Shown here in pieces: positions 21,477-34,300 of a DNA stretch of 64,000 nt. The position numbers were made by a program, and so were the translations under genes. This stretch comes from Usnea hakonensis. Its lineage: Eukaryota; Ascomycota; Lecanoromycetes; Lecanorales; Parmeliaceae. Below the pieces are notes generated by a model. The model did no database searches. It was not told where the DNA came from and saw only the letters and a list, made by a program, of their open reading frames with translations. The stretch lies in assembly GCA_013423325.1 (NCBI GenBank), contig BLJB01000135.1, forward strand, positions 1-64,000, in the 5' to 3' direction. Each line of letters starts with the position of its first letter. Within the stretch, counting starts at the first letter, position 1.

Positions 21477-23195
21477 ATGTCGACAACTTCTCGTACCCTT
21501 AGGCCACCAGACATAAATACTGAAAATTCGACTTCGATGCATGCTAATGGAAATGCTGTTTCGAGCAATCAGAGTCACGCTAGCGAACAAAGGACAAGGA
21601 ACATCTCGTCTAAGTACTGGCACATAGCTGCAGCTCACTCAAAAGCTCGTTCCTCCTGCCTGAGCCATGATGCAGAAAGCAATCCGAGTTTTCTTGGTTT
21701 CAGAAACCTGATGGTAATTGTTTTAAGTATGTGGTCCTCAAATTACAACAAGTACGGTCCTCATCAGGAGTGTGTCCAAATTGTTCTGATCAAGTGCTGA
21801 TACAGTTGTGATGAATCTACGACTGGTCATTGAGAACTTTATGAAGGTAGGAGGACTGCACTGTTTCCCAAATCCAGCCACCCTTACAAGATTTATAGTA
21901 TGGAGTTTTAATATGTATACGCTGCCACGATTACCGGCGGCAAGATGTGCTTCTTGGTCTGGTCCTATACCTACTTGTTCCGTGCCATCTATTCGTCGCC
22001 TACATAATTGAACTGGCGGCCGCATATCAAGCTAAAGGTGCCCTCGGTCGTGCCAAACGCCACGCGGAGAGTCCTCCAGATTGCGCCGAAGCTGCTAAAA
22101 GCTTTGGGACGACATGGCTTACCATTGCCTGGGCCCATGGCATAAACGCTACTCTCTCACTTCTCGTCACCAGCCTGACAGTGTATAATATGATCCATCA
22201 TCCTCTAATCGGCACAATTTCCGAGGTGCACGCGATCATCGTCTGGCTCAAAATATGCTCCTATGCCTTTACGAACCGCGACCTACGGCACGCCCTCCTC
22301 AAACCCGAGAACGCGTCTTCCATACCAGAAATCTACTCCGCGTGCCCATACCCAAGAAATATCACTCTCAGCAACCTCTCCTACTTTTGGTGGGCGCCAA
22401 CCCTAGTCTACCAGCCCGTCTATCCGCGCACCTCCAGCATCCGCTGGCCATTCATCGCCAAGCGTCTCGCCGAACTTTGCAGCCTTAGCATATTCATCTG
22501 GCTCGCCTCAGCTCAATATGCCGCCCCTCTCCTTCACAACTCCATTCTCAAAATCGCCTCCCTCGACCTACCTAGCATCCTTGAGCGCCTCATGAAGCTC
22601 TCCACCATCAGCCTGGTCATATGGCTTGCCGGCTTCTTTGCCATCTTCCAATCTGCGCTCAATGCATTGGCGGAAATCATGAGGTTCGCCGACCGAGAGT
22701 TTTACACTGATTGGTGGAACAGTCCGAGCGTGGGCAGTTACTGGAGAACCTGGAATAAGCCTGTGTATAGTTTCATGAGGAGGCATGTCTATGCGCCATT
22801 AGTGGGAAGAGGCTGGAGTCCGAATGCGGCGAGCGCTTGGGTATTTGTATTTAGTGGGTTGTTGCACGAGCTGTTGGTCGGGGTGCCAACGCACAACATC
22901 CTTGGTACTTTCCACTCTCATGGTCTTTCGCGACACCATCCGCAATGAGAAATGAAACGCTGACCATACCATATTTTTCTTAGGCGTCGCATTCATTGGA
23001 ATGGTCGTACAAATACCAATGATCTTTTTCACGTTGCCGCTGGAGAAAATGGAAGGCAAAAACGGGAAGCTGCTGGGAAACTGCATTTTCTGGGTGAGTT
23101 TTTGTCTTGTGGGCCAGCCGCTGGCCGCGCTTTTGTACTTCTTTGCCTGGCAGGCCAAGTATGGTAGCGTGAGCAAGATCCAGAATCCAGCTTGA
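21477..23195 (+). CDS. DGAT1-type diacylglycerol O-acyltransferase (MBOAT)
   Basis: Endoplasmic-reticulum membrane enzyme that should transfer an acyl group from acyl-CoA to diacylglycerol. 502 aa from exons 21477-21726, 21806-21846, 21899-22904 and 22984-23195. The 41-bp second exon is supported by the continuous read NLRLVIENFMK|YGVLICIRCHDYRRQ. Landmarks are the family motif FYTDWWN (about residue 365), HVYAPLVGRGWSP, the catalytic His in SGLLHELLVG (about 420), and many hydrophobic helices. The end FWVSFCLVGQPLAALLYFFA plus WQAKYG is typical. The related sterol acyltransferases share FYxDWWN; the HELLVGVP context and 500-aa length favour DGAT1. Confidence 0.87.
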
Positions 23196-23627
23196 GGTGG
23201 AAGGTCGTCCAGTCTCCCATGCGGCAGAAATGACGTATGTTTGTTGTGGTCATAGAATTAAGAAAGTGCGTATAGAAAATCAAAATGTTGGATTTTGTAT
23301 GAAATATGAGGCCTCAAACTCGACACCTCCACCTGTGATTGCTTTTGATTTGGTCCGTGACAGTTCCCTTTGTCTATTTGATCGTGATCGACTAGTGAGG
23401 ACCTCTATTTCAAATCCTACTCTAGGACTCAGAATTCACATAATCTCACTCTTGTCAACAATCGAATCTAATTCGGAAATAACAAATCTAATTTTTCATC
23501 TTTGGCCGTCCAGTCTCTCACACTTTGCCCATCTGATCACCGATAACCCGGCCTATCTCAAAAACTCCACACCGCTACCTCACATCCTCAACCCACACCT
23601 CCAAACCCAAGATCAACCCCATTCAAA
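23196..23627. other. Intergenic, upstream of MYND gene
   Basis: Spacer of 430 bp between two plus-strand genes. The last 100 bases are C/A-rich, typical of a fungal 5' leader. No site was assigned. Confidence 0.4.
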
Positions 23628-24784
23628 ATGAGCTCAGCTCCAGATCGCACCACGCACCAATGTGCCAAATGCTCAAAACCCGCACACCAAACCTGCAAAG
23701 CTTGTAGAGCCACGCCCGACGCCACCAATGGAAAACCCTCAAGCGCATGGTACTGCGGTGCAGACTGTCAAAAAGCCCATTGGGCTATCCACAAAACCCT
23801 ATGCAAAGACGCACAAACGCGTCAAGCTATATATCGTGCCGGCTCGCTCGCGCGGCGGATCTTCTATCTATTCGCCAAGATCAGTTTCATGGGGAATCCG
23901 GGGCGATTCGAAAAGATTGGGACCACGTGGCTGATCTTTGATGCTGACGAAACTGGCACTAGCCACTTGATTCCGTTCCCGTACGCGCTGTTTCCAGATG
24001 AGCTTGAGCAGGAAGCGCTTCTCACGCATCAATGCTGTAATACTGCTGTCTCTGATATGCATAATGTGGTAAAAGCGTTGCTCAGAGGTAAGAAGCTGTG
24101 GCGCCACTCCAGACAAGTCTTTAGGAAGCATCATGCTGAGTCAAAACAGGTCTCTGTTCCAAAATCGATGAAGTCGGTCACTATGTCAAGGGCGCTACCC
24201 ACATTTTAAGACAAGTATACACGACAGAGGGACGTCTCGGCATTGATGGCACAGACTACGCCCACACCATTCTGCGAGTGACTATGAAGAATGGAGAGGT
24301 GTACGTTCTGGACATGACTGGCGCGCAATATGGATGGTCCGAGTCTGTAACTTCATGGCCACTGTACATTGCCTCGAGAGTCAGAAAGTGTAAGGAGGTC
24401 CTACCCTTTGGCGGAACTAGAGACTATTGTAAAGCGAGAGCAATCAAAGACGGCGGGCAGGTGCAATGGAATCGTGGCATCAAAGAACAGTTTGCAGAAA
24501 CTGTGGACGGTGCTGTGGACCGGTGGCAGAAGGATCATATCTCGTTGACTGAGCTACTTCGCCTTCCCGAACCTGACTTCCAGAAAAGCCAGGCCTCTCT
24601 GGTCGATGCTGTCGCGGACTGGCTGCAGCGATACAAGAACGTTCAGGAAGCGCAAGGTATCTTTAAAGTCACTGGGGGTTTCAAGGAAGGAGCTTTTGAC
24701 AGACCGTTCACCAGTGCTACACGCGGCAGTTTGTCACCTGAGAGCCTCGCCTCTCTCAACAGCGACCTGACAGAAGGCTCTTAG
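23628..24784 (+). CDS. MYND zinc-finger protein
   Basis: 364-aa protein, exons 23628-24087 and 24150-24784 joined by a 62-bp intron (GTAAGA...AACAG). A MYND finger fills residues 12-59 with Cys12, 15, 23, 26, 43, 47, His55 and Cys59; an insertion (ATPDATNGKPSSA) lengthens the second loop. MYND fingers bind proline-rich protein partners. The remaining 300 residues have no recognised catalytic domain; no SET motif was found, so a lysine methyltransferase of the SMYD type is unlikely. This resembles the many MYND proteins of unknown role in filamentous ascomycetes. Confidence 0.82.
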
Positions 24785-25149
24785 GTTAGGCCGGTCGGTA
24801 GATTTGAGTTGGTGGGATATCTTCTGGGTGCACAATCGATTCATGCGATGGGCTCGACAGGAGACCGAGATCTCAAAAGCCAATATGGGAAACAGCAAAT
24901 GCATAAGAATAGTCTCAGCTTTGTTCGCAGACATAGATGGCAGTTGTGCAACGGATATTGAGCTATCAGGTCGGCAACCAATTGGCTCTCAGCGCTCGCA
25001 TCGGAAAGGATCCCAGCTATCGCTTAAATTAGTTGCTTTTCCAATCTGTCTTCTTCTTCATTCTCTTCAAATACACAAACCACCCTTTTGACCTTGCCTG
25101 GCATGTGAGCCACCTCTCCTAGCCCACGCCTCACATAGATACTACCATC
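24785..25149. other. Convergent intergenic, no gene seen
   Basis: 365 bp between two converging 3' ends. No feature recognised. Confidence 0.4.
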
Positions 25150-25792
25150 TCACTTCTTACTCTTTTTACCCTTCTTCTTATTTCCCGCTTTCTTCCCCGC
25201 CTTCTCCCCCCCCTCTCCCTCCCCTTCCCCCGTCCCCCCACAGATCTCCCCGGCCAACTTCAAAATCTCCTCTCCAAACTCAGGATGCTTCCCCGTCTGA
25301 CCCGGATACGTAGCCTCAGTCATCATATCCAGCGCTCCCTTCAACTGGTTCGTAATCAACATGCCCGCATACATCGCCCGTCCACTAACATCGTTCCACT
25401 TGTCTTGTTCCGCTTCAGACATATTCTCAAGCGCGGGATCAACGTCGTAGAGCATGCTCTATCCAACAAATTAGAAATTAGCAATGAACAACTCGACCCA
25501 AATGGTCTTCTCCCACGGAGCATATAGGTACGCGAGGAAGCTGGACCGGGCAACTCACAAGCGTCCTCCCCACGAAATCCCACATGAAATACACATTGTT
25601 CTTGCTCGCAGCGGGCGTCATATACGTTTGCTGCAGATTCGGTTCCATGGCTGGGTGGAAAGCTAGTTTTTGGAGGAGGCTGCGGAGTTGCTCGGCGAGC
25701 TCTTTCCATTCTGGCGCGAGGGTGACGGGTGGGAGGGAGATGCTGGTGAGGCCAGCGGTGAATTCTTCGCGGGTTGCGGTATGGGGGTCCAT
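25150..25792 (-). CDS. Hypothetical protein with lysine-rich tail
   Basis: 180-aa protein, exons 25792-25559 and 25458-25150; the 99-bp intron (GTGAGT...GATAG) joins VGRTL to SMLYDVD in phase. The body looks alpha-helical (EWKELAEQLRSLLQKLAF, then DKWNDVSGRAMYAGMLITNQ). The C-terminus is a Gly/Glu stretch followed by a strongly basic tail (KAGKKAGNKKKGKKSKK), which could serve for nuclear targeting or nucleic-acid contact. No family was recognised. Two exons with clean splice sites and even codon structure support a real gene. Confidence 0.75.
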
Positions 25793-27136
25793 GGTTTGGG
25801 GATTGAAGATAGGGGCGGGTTGGAGTTGTTGTTGTGGTGGTTGGAGGATGAGGTGAGGGATGGTGGAATTGAGGAGGATAGATAGGAGTTAGTTGTCCGT
25901 TGACGTCAGATCGAAGTCAATGCACGACGCGTGAGGTACGCGACGTCACGTGCTTTGGAAACGCGTAAGGATCGCCATTATTGTTTCAACAAGCCAACGC
26001 CCAGGCTCGAGGGTTGGAGCCAGGCATCACGCGTTCGTCATTTCAAACTTCAGATAAGGCATGAGACCCACCGAACGAGTTTGACAGAGCAGCTTCAATA
26101 GGCAGTGTAGATACAAAAGACTGTTCAACAAGGGAAGGTAAGCCCAAAGGTCAGCTTGACAAATGATTGGCCGAAACTCGAAGAGTTCCTATGTACACGC
26201 GCTTGAGTTCTATCCATGCCTTTAAGATGCTGTGAATTGGATTTCCCAGCAAACTCGAAAGACAGCGCGTCGAAACCCAGAGACAGAATTGACCCTTTCG
26301 CCAATTAAATAAGACCCCACTTCCTTCTGAGACTCGTGATCTAAAATCTACATTCAAGATATCAGCACTTGCCAAACGACATAGAAAATATTGCTTGAGC
26401 GCTAGAGACGAATGACTCCAACGGCGCAAGCGGTGCCACTTCCGCGTACCTCAACTTCACCATAGACACAATATCGCGAATACTTATTACTAGTACTCTC
26501 CACGGGGCTCATCAACTTCCAAGGAGAGGCCCGATTCGTCTCATTGGCGGACACTAGTAGCAGTGGAACCGCAGGTAGCATGCAGTGAGACGTCATGATT
26601 CCACGAAAAAGAGCGGTAATTGCCTTTTGGCAAGCCCTATAGATGCGCGCTTCAGATCAAGTCAGAGGAGTGTCCGGTACCGATGAGGAACTTTGCTGAA
26701 GAGTGGTCGAAGATAGCAGTAATGTATGGACGTCGACCGCTGTTGGTTTCCTGTCTCGTGCGATTCTGGAAAACAGAGTAGTGGGATGGGGAGTAGCTGC
26801 AGCATGAAGGGGACTTATCATGGATTTGGTGAGGTCTCTCGGAGGATTTTTGCGTACTCGAGGTTGCCCCCTTTCTCTCTTGATTGGTCTCTGGATTTGC
26901 TCCATATGAGTTTGCTGACCGTGAATGTCCCGGATAGTTTAAGCGCTTGATGCTTGTCCAAATTTTTTTTTGCAGATCTGATTTCCTTAGATTTATCGAG
27001 CTTTCTCATTACTTCATCAAGTGTCTACTTATTTTGGGTATTCACTCTCTATGTCTTCGTCACTACTTTAGACGTACCGGATCCTCGGTAGCGATCATAT
27101 GGGCAGTGATGAATATCAATCAGCCCATTCTTGAGG
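25793..27136. other. Intergenic, no gene seen
   Basis: 1.34 kb between two minus-strand genes. A few short open frames were checked, including one with a leader-like start near 26580, and none was convincing. Confidence 0.45.
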
Positions 27137-30100
27137 CTATGATGTTAGCTTCCACCTGCGTAGGTCGTGTCGGTGATCTAGCGTCAAAGCGTCATTCAAT
27201 CTATCCGCACTATCTGCTGCATAAGGCGAGCTTGCTGTGAACGGTGATGGTTGTTCAGAAGCATCTACGGCTGGCGGAGTTGCTCTTGTAGTCGAATGCT
27301 CGGCATTGGCCTTTTGGAGTAAGTCCGTGAACCTATCTTTTAGCGGTGGTATTGGTATTTGCGGCGGTAGCACTTCTCCCTCAAATGTCGAGCCACCGGT
27401 TCCATCCAAACCAACGTCGAAATCCCTTAGTCGCGCAAAGTTTTCGGGACTTCCAGGAAGGAACGGCGGAGGATAATGTTCTTCAGGACTAAATCCGTCT
27501 CTAAAAGCAGAACCAAGATACCAGTCCATCTTAGGTTCTGTCGGCTTGTCTCGCACTCCATTCGCATTAGCCCCTGATAACTCATCGTTGTCATTTCCAA
27601 CAAAAGTGCCCCCTGATGGAGCCCCGGGCGAACCAGATTCTTCATTTTCCCTCCTTTCTTTTGACTTAGTGATAGTGAACAGAGATCTGTCTTTGTGCGA
27701 GCGACGCTGCACATTTGCCAGAGAATCTGGGATTGAAGCGATTCTCTCTTCATCATGGTATTGAATGGTATGCTTCTTGAAAGCAGCCTGAGTATTGAAT
27801 GGCCTGCCGAAGAAGCCGCATACCACTTCTGTACATTGAAACTTCGGTACATGGCTTTCTTCGTGCATCTGGCGAAGTTCTGGGGTGTTGTATCCTTGTG
27901 CAGCTCTTGGACATCTGCGATGACGGCAGAAGAAGGCACCAGAACGATGCTTTGCCTTGAAGTCGTCCAAGATTGCCTCTGTGATACCCGCGACTAGCTC
28001 CCTGTCCAGAATCTCTTCTACTATATTTACATAGCGGGTTCGAATCATGGAGAACAGCGTCGAAGCTAGATAGGGTTCAGGGTCCACTGTTTACTTGCTC
28101 AGCATCTAGCGGAATTAGACATCGTGGCATTAGAAACTTACTGCGAGATTTTGCGGTCTGGCTGTCGTTTACAAAGGCATCATTCCGACAAGTCAACGAC
28201 GCATTAAGTAAGTTTTTAGCAGTAGTCGAGATATGCAGAGAATGCCAGATGTCTCCTCCCCATGATGATGACGGATAATGTTCATCTCGGAGATTCCAGC
28301 TATTCAAAGTCGCTATCTCGTTGTGCATCTCAGTCAGTCGTTCAAGACCTCTGCACAATGGATACAATTCACAATCAACATGTTGCGAGCCTATCAATTC
28401 TGACAGCGCCAACAGATGATCAGTCCAGTGGTCGACTGCATAGAGATGTAATTCGTGGAAAAAGAGAACAACATTTGACCGTTTATCCTCTTCCGCTATT
28501 CGAGGATCGACGAAATCGAGGCTAGATTGCAGATAGAGGATGCATGATAACGATACGGTGAGCTGGGCTTTTGCGGGCTGCAGTGAAGAGTACTTGTCGG
28601 TTTTTCGTAGATACCTGAGGAATATTTAGAATTTTAAATACCAAAGCATCTTCTAAGCACTGACTCTTGCGCGGTAAAATGGGTGAATCGGACCGGACTC
28701 CCAGGGTCATCTTCCACGTCCAGTATGGGGTAACATAGACTCAGTACGTCACCTCGAGGTCTATTCGATGTCGTAATTCTTGATACTTGTCCGTATAGAA
28801 TGATTCCGCTCTCTAGTTCAGATCTCTTCAATGGACGGCGTGCGACTATCATCCATTGGAATATCCGTATGGCTATACGTTGATTGGGGGTTTGGCCGTT
28901 GCCACAAAGGCGCAAGAATATTCTGTCGTACCTTGAACTGAAATCAGTACGAAGTGAGAAGAGTTGTACAGAGGGCGCATGTACACAGCCTCTAGGTCTT
29001 CTGGAAGAGTATCTATGGCTTCGCGTACATCTGACTCGAAATGCAGATCTGCCAACGTGAACATCACCAATTTTATCCAAAGGAACATTCCTAAAATGAA
29101 TCAATAAAGCATACTGAATGGGAAGGGAAAAGCAACCATTCGCCTTCGCTAGCAATAGAGCTCCCAAACCATCAACAACGGCGGGACCGAAACGATCACG
29201 GAGAGACTGAAGCCTGGGGCGGATAAAAGAAGAAATAGCCGAGTTGACATTATCAGTGTTGTCGTCCAGCCGGATAGCTGGCTTTGAATGCAACCATCTG
29301 GATATGGAAGGATGCTTCCTACTTGAAAGAAGGAGTTTACACGCTCCTACCACGGGTCCCTTGATTTTCAGAAGGTCTTCGATGACTTCGTCTTGATCGT
29401 CCTGGCGACATTCGTCGATTCCGTCGACCACTATGCGTAACGACGGTAGTGTCGCAATCAATCTCTCCATTACTTTCCCTAGATTTCGCTTTGTGGGCTT
29501 CTGCCCATTGTTGGCAAATTCTTCGAGTATGCATGGTGCAAGAGTGTTATCATGAGCCAGTAGCTGAGTCGCAAAGCTGCGGAGAACCTCAGACGCTTGC
29601 GTCTGCGAAGCTTGTTGATGGTTATAGAAATAGTATATAACCGCTAAATCTGGATGATCCTGGATGTGTTCAACGAGCTTAGAACAGATAAAACTTTTGC
29701 CTAGTTTTACTCATTATTTGTAAGCAGGGTGCAGCACGAAATTGTGATACCAGAGTATATGAGTATCTATCCCCAAGATATAGCTTGACAAGAAAGCTGT
29801 AGTGAGAATGCCATGACTCACCCGCCCCAGGCTTACCATTGAGCCAGATTACCGAATGGTCGCGAGTATCCTGGCTTAGCCAGGACACAACAGTAGGCTC
29901 CTTGAGGATCCAGTGATTGTCTGAATCGTCGCATGCTCTGGAAAGTTTTGCGTAAAAATTTTCTTGGCCTTCGTTGGCACCAAGCCATATCATTGCGGCT
30001 CTTGTCTGAGAAGCCAGCCTTTCTCGTTCCATTGTTTCTATATCATAAGCACGATCCGCTCGCCACCGTCTGATGTAATCTAGCTGCCTACCCCTCCAAG

Positions 30101-30876
30101 CCTTCGCTTCAGCGAGACCAATCGCATTGGCTTCTGCGTCTATCAGGTCTCGATGTTTTCTGAGGCTCTCCAGTATTCCTTGGAAACGCAAATGAAAGGT
30201 TTTCCACAGTGACTCGAATAAAATCTTCCAGGCTGTGTTGACATAACAAGTTCAGTAGTGTATCACTGCTGTTGGGAAGGAAGCTGGACCTACCACGGCG
30301 TCGAAATAACATGTATGCTCGGCGGTGAAACTCCAAAATGTCTTCGTAAAAATGGCTCATTACGTGCGAGAACTCCTTGTCATCTTTGAATGCGGCTGAG
30401 AGTCTATCAAAGCGGGGTATTGCCTCTCCAATCATAGCATAGGCATCGATCAGCTTTTCCAGAGCTTTGATGTGTCCTTGAGCAACCTGTGACAGTTTTA
30501 GAGCGATTGGATGAATACTGGCAGCACTGACCTGCAGTAGAAGCTTAATGGGTGCCTGGCTTCGCAGTCAGCGGGGCAGGCGGGTCCAGCAGAGTATGTT
30601 TACCCAAAGATATGGCAAGTAAGGTGTTCCATTACACAGGACCTCCACCACCTTCGAGTATTGCTCAATGCCAGCCAGAAATGGCTGTATACGATGGAAG
30701 CCTCGAAGGGATCTTCGTGACTCAAGGTGGCGCTCAATGGCCTTTGCCGTCGTCCAGACATCTTCCATTCTTGTAGAGTTGAATGCGCGCGCATCATCTT
30801 TACTCACTACCTCCCGGAGCCTTTCAAAGGCGTTTTCGAATGACACAGGGGGCGTCGCACCTGGTACTGAAGCCAT
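27137..30876 (-). CDS. NACHT NLR-like protein with C-terminal C2H2 fingers
   Basis: STAND-type NTPase of about 1088 aa, as used by fungi in self/non-self recognition. Minus-strand exons: 30876-30604, 30555-30532 (24 bp), 30486-30294, 30232-29822, 29700-29137, 29090-28985, 28931-about 28659, 28614-28142, 28086-27137. The N-terminal region (KVVEVLCNGTPYLP, then GEAIPRFDRL and YEDILEFHRRA) fits the helical DUF7708-type domain that often precedes fungal NACHT. Walker A is WLNGKPGAGKS (about 292-302, interrupted by an intron), Walker B is LRIVVDGIDEC (about 388), followed by LLSSR and the winged-helix part LEAVYDRIFLRLCG, RFTHFTAQE. The C-terminus (about 826-883) has two C2H2-like fingers, FFCRHRRCP...H and FQCTEVVCGF...H. 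The intron near 28615-28658 lacks a clean GT donor; a GC donor keeps frame. Effector role is inference. Confidence 0.82.
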
Positions 30877-31393
30877 TCCAGATTCGCTGGATGAAGCTAG
30901 CTAGCGGGCTCGAAGCCTGACGAACCGTTGAGTTAGAATAGGTCGGGTGTGACAACCGAAAAATTGAGAGAATATCCAGTGTACCAGTATTGCTTCAATT
31001 TTTTGGGCACGACAAGGTCTTAAGAGGTGCTCAACGATGTCTGTCAGTAAGAACGTCCAATTGTTCAGAGTATGCCTTGCAAAACCCTTGGGGCTGTGAA
31101 TCAAGCTCCTTGTCACGGTCAGTCAGCCACTGTAACAAGGCGCTGCGCTTGCATTAAGTCCTTGCGGGGCTGCGCGCTGCGGTCACCGCCGTGACCAATC
31201 GCAAGAGTCAAAACTAAAGCCGAGGCTCTGGCACTATGGCAGCCAAACACAGGTTTGCATTTCGGCCAAAGTAAATCCTCTTTTATATTGACCCTGATAT
31301 CTCTGTTTCTTTTATAATTAAAACATCATCCAAAAACTCGATGTTACAAATTCTAAATTCGAATACATCCTCTTATTGGGAAGAGTGGTCAAC
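30877..31393. promoter_or_regulatory. Divergent spacer NLR / SNF2 gene
   Basis: About 520 bp between divergent starts, so it should contain both promoters. AT-rich just before the SNF2 start. No site was assigned. Confidence 0.4.
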
Positions 31394-34300
31394 ATGGAGA
31401 GCTGGGACAATAACAGCGAAAGGGCACGCAAACGATTGCGTTTGAGTGACCTCTCTGATTGCTCTTTCCCGCAGAGCACTTACCGAAGCGGTGTTGATGA
31501 TAGGAACACAGAATGGGAAGGAGGCTACGGTTACAGTATTGAAGGTCAAGAAGCGCCAAGGCTGAACATGGTTGAGGCAAACAAAGCACCATTCTATTCG
31601 ACAAGTGATGCTCATCAAGTCCTGAATAATGATTATAGTGTCACTTCGTCCACGCTATTGACCGAATCGACAGAAGATTGGCCGATCAATTTCGCGGCCT
31701 GTGCTGAATCAAATATTACGGGGCATTTTCAAGTCTCCCCAAGCAACGAACATGCTGGCCCAAAGGAGATGTTCGAGCAACAGGTTTGCTTCGGCATGGT
31801 AGGTCCATACCTCCTGTGGCATGTCACAAGTGGTTCCTTGATACGTTTCCAGCTTGATACCATTCCCATTGAACAATTAGAATGGAACGACCTGGAGCTC
31901 GATACCCAAATCTTACCCATATGTTTCGGCAAGGAGCCTGGAACGCTTCAGACACCGCATGGAGCTGTCGTCGGTAGAATCAGTCCGTACTACTCCAAAT
32001 TGATACGAGTCCTGCGGGAAGGAAACACCGTTCAAGCCCAGGCCTACTTGATTGTCTTGCCTCCCCAGTGTGGCGTTCGCAGTCGCCCGAACCCTAAGAG
32101 CAAACAACGAAAGCAACCGGCAGCTGAACATGCGACTTTGTCGGTAATCCTGTACGGATCCATGGACATTTTTGAAGCAGTTGGCAACTTCCTCTCTGGC
32201 AGCTCCGAGTTTCTACAATTACCCTTGCACTGCGATCGCGATGTTCCGTATCGTAATCCCCAAAGCCTTACAGGTAGGGACAAAAATCCGATTACGACTT
32301 TTCAGCTCCCACAAATTCGCTCAACATTTGCGACTGAGACTATTGCACAAACCGCTGATCCATCCGCTGCTTTGGAGAATGAGAATATTCTCCACGAAAC
32401 CGAAGCTCCGGCTGCAGTGAAGACCTTGCTGTACAGGTACATTTTCGGAAGTTCTGGTGTCCAGCTTCCAATTTGATCTTCCTTAAAAGGCCTGACTGAC
32501 CGTGACTAGTCATCAGAAGCAAGCGCTATCATTCATGCTAATGAGAGAACATGATTACCGGGTTAGTAACGGGCAAGAAGGCCAATGGAGAACCAATTTT
32601 GATGAAATTGAGGGCACTATGAAGTGGGTTCTATCTAAGATCTTACTTTTGGAATAGTGAGCTAATTCTATTCAAGTTATAAGAACACGCAAACGGGCGA
32701 AGTCTGCACCTTTCTTCCTTGGGAAGTCCGGGGAGGTATCCTTGCAGATTCCATGGGTCTTGGCAAATCTTTGAGCATTATCAGCCTGTTGGCAACCGAT
32801 TGGCAACAATCCGCCAATGAAGCCTCAAGACGAGTACCAACACTCGTAGTCGTGCCGCCTTCCCTGCTTCGGACTTGGGAGGCCCAGCTCAGGCAACATC
32901 TACATCCAGGAACTCTTCGCTGTTTGCTATACCACGGGCCAAATCGCTCGGATGAAATCAATTTAATGCTTGCGTACGACGTGGTGATTACTACCTACAA
33001 TGTGGTTGCTACCGAATGGAAGAGCCTAGAAAAGAGGCCAAGAAACCTATTTTCTATCACTTGGCGACGTATTGTCCTAGATGAAGGCAAGTGCTTTTTG
33101 TCGTATACCAGACACATACGCTGACAAAATCCCCCTAGCCCACGAGATCCGCGCAGGTACCAGTCTGAGGGCTAAAGCTGTCTGCGCTCTTCGAGCGCAT
33201 GCGTACTGGACTGTCACTGGCACCCCTATACAGAACAAGTGGGATGACCTCGCTAGCTTACTGAAGTTCCTCAGAGTATACCCCGATCAAGACATAACGT
33301 CTCTCAAGGCGAGGCTGAGGTCGACGATAGCCACCTCGGATGTGAGGAGCATGCTTGCAACATTGTGTCTTCGGCGATCCAAACGAGCACTAAACCTCCC
33401 CAATCGAACAGACAGCATCCATAAGCTGAACTTCGATGCTGAGGAGGCTGAGTATTACAAAACCGTCAACGACCATGTGACAGGGTTTCTTGAGCAGCAA
33501 CAAGCCGGGCAGATGAGCTCAGGGACGTACTCCACTATACTGACCAAAATCAACTCACTTAGACAGATTTGCAATCTTGGTAAGCATTATCGGGGCGACA
33601 GAGGTCTTAAAGTGACGCAGAATGCCCTAATGCAAGACATTTTCGACGGAATGGCATCTGCTGGGGTCGCTGTATGCTGTAAATGCGACAGAGACCTTTC
33701 GGCAGGGGATGAAAACAATGAACCTGCAGTGAAGGGCACGGATAGCTTGGGGTCATCCAAGACACGAATAGCTACGTGTGGTGAGCTCATTTGCGCTTCC
33801 TGCTTCGACCTTTCCGAGATGGTAAGATGTCCCAGCGATGGCAAATGCAAGCATCAGAGTTCGTGTGAGGTGTTTGCCGTGGACTCGTCCGGCTCATCTG
33901 ACCCTTCGATATCCGAAGTCGACTCCGGGCTGCCAGTGAAGTTGAGGGCACTTCAGGAAGACCTCATGGCATTGCCAGAGACAGACAAGAGGTAATTGCT
34001 CTAGAGGATAGATTCACTACTTTTTCTCACGAGTCTGACAGTATCGTTTTCTCTTTCTGGACTACGACCTTGGACCTGGCTGAACTTGCTTTGAAACAGG
34101 TTCAAATACCCTACACGCGTGTGGATGGTACAATGCCTGCCAAACAGAGACAATTGGAACTTGAGAGTTTCATCGAGGACCCTTGTATCCTCACTATCCT
34201 TACTTCGCTGCGCTGCGGGTCCACTGGGTACGTGAAGCATTTGAACCTTCAGGAACATCCAATTAACACTAACCATTCAAGGCTCAATCTGACAGCTGCA

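Noticed and set aside
26402..26596. Short minus-strand frame with a leader-like start (MLPAVPLLLVSA) as a small secreted protein
   Set aside because: Only 64 codons, no cysteine pattern, no splice continuation and no family resemblance.
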